Source of the DNA: Aquitalea denitrificans
GTDB lineage: Bacteria > Pseudomonadota > Gammaproteobacteria > Burkholderiales > Chromobacteriaceae
NCBI RefSeq assembly: GCF_009856625.1
Contig: NZ_CP047241.1
Coordinates: 3,224,001 to 3,288,000 of the forward strand
Reading direction: 5' to 3'
Length of the DNA stretch: 64,000 bases
Numbering within the stretch: position 1 is the first letter of the stretch; each line of letters starts with the position of its first letter. Below, in pieces: positions 63,619 to 64,000 of the stretch. The position numbers and the translations under genes were made by a program. The notes under the pieces were generated by a model. It was not told where the DNA came from, ran no database searches, and saw nothing but the letters and a program-made list of their open reading frames with translations.

Positions 63619-64000
63619 TTACTCAATCGACAGCAGCGACAGGCGACCATTCTGCCCCTGCACCAGGGCAGAAGAGCCCAGGGAGACGGGCTGGGCGATG
63701 GTACCTTCGCTGCCTAGTTTCACACGGCCCACCAGACTGCCGTTCTCGTTGGACAGCAGGTGGCCATAGCCTTCGCCATCGATCACCAGAACAAAACGTC
63801 CGAGCATGGCGGGGCCAGATACATTACGGAATTTCAGTGCGTCGGTTTTCCACAGATTGCGACCGGTGGTGCGATCATACGCCCACACCGAACCATCCTC
63901 TGCAGTGACATACAGCTTGCCGGCATCCAGTGCCACACCACGGCTGGATGACAGCTCTCTTGCCCACATCAGGCTGCCGGTTTTGGCGTCGAAGCAGGCT
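63619..64000 (-). CDS. bamB: Outer membrane assembly lipoprotein BamB, 5' end missing
   Basis: The last 126 codons of a PQQ-type beta-propeller protein that runs off the window end. Segments such as YVTAEDGSVWAYDRTTGRNLWKT and VIDGEGYGHLLSNENGSLVGRV show the blade repeat pattern, and the end (GQNGRLSLLSIE) is typical for BamB, a subunit of the outer-membrane beta-barrel assembly machine. It lies 12 bases upstream of der, as usual. The signal peptide and most blades are beyond base 64,000. Confidence 0.88.
   Translation of the reverse strand, partial: ACFDAKTGSLMWARELSSSRGVALDAGKLYVTAEDGSVWAYDRTTGRNLWKTDALKFRNVSGPAMLGRFVLVIDGEGYGHLLSNENGSLVGRVKLGSEGTIAQPVSLGSSALVQGQNGRLSLLSIE

Overview
The window looks like a chromosomal segment of a Gram-negative betaproteobacterium, most likely Neisseriales / Chromobacteriaceae (Chromobacterium, Aquitalea or Vogesella type). 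The reasons are the 16S rRNA sequence read on the minus strand, the gene order der, hfq, hflX, hflK, hflC, hisZ, purA, a Neisseria-type porin, and high-GC coding DNA with AT-rich promoters. The genus call is inference.

Positions 1-27,100 hold mostly a catabolic island for 4-hydroxyphenylacetate (4-HPA) and probably its aromatic-amine precursors. After the 3' part of fabI come moaF and two short-chain dehydrogenases, the MarR repressor hpaR, and a minus-strand module (DUF3156, APC permease, LuxR regulator, omega-transaminase, phenylacetaldehyde-type dehydrogenase) next to an EutR-like AraC regulator. Together these could import an amine such as tyramine and convert it to 4-HPA. The AraC activator hpaA is divergent from hpaG1-hpaG2-hpaE-hpaD-hpaF-MFS-SSADH-hpaH-hpaI, the full meta-cleavage route from homoprotocatechuate to pyruvate and succinate. 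Next come hpaX (uptake), a porin, and a two-component flavin monooxygenase of the Acinetobacter C2/C1 type in place of the enteric HpaBC. Two candidate regulatory codes recur in the promoters: TTAA-N4-TTAA (proposed HpaR operator) and TCCAT-N5-GTACAG (proposed HpaA site).

Positions 27,100-40,600 carry ordinary chromosomal genes: an orphan receiver-HPt protein, an AstE/AspA-like deacylase, a DUF1289-CWC fusion, a PrpA-like phosphatase, a branched-chain amino acid binding lipoprotein, a PutA without its DNA-binding domain, a DsrE protein, a BON protein, and a GlrK-QseG-GlrR two-component operon.

Positions 40,670-46,200 are a complete minus-strand rRNA operon (16S, tRNA-Ile, tRNA-Ala, 23S, 5S) with promoter, boxA sites and terminator. 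It is followed by rnr and a plus-strand array of three identical tRNA-Leu(CAG) genes.

Positions 49,590-64,000 hold a DHA2 drug exporter, an AcpA-type phosphoesterase lipoprotein divergent from a di-haem MauG/CCP lipoprotein, a UPF0303 and Gfo/Idh/MocA pair, and the housekeeping block purA, hisZ, hflC, hflK, hflX, hfq, der and the 3' part of bamB. I saw no insertion sequence, prophage or CRISPR array.
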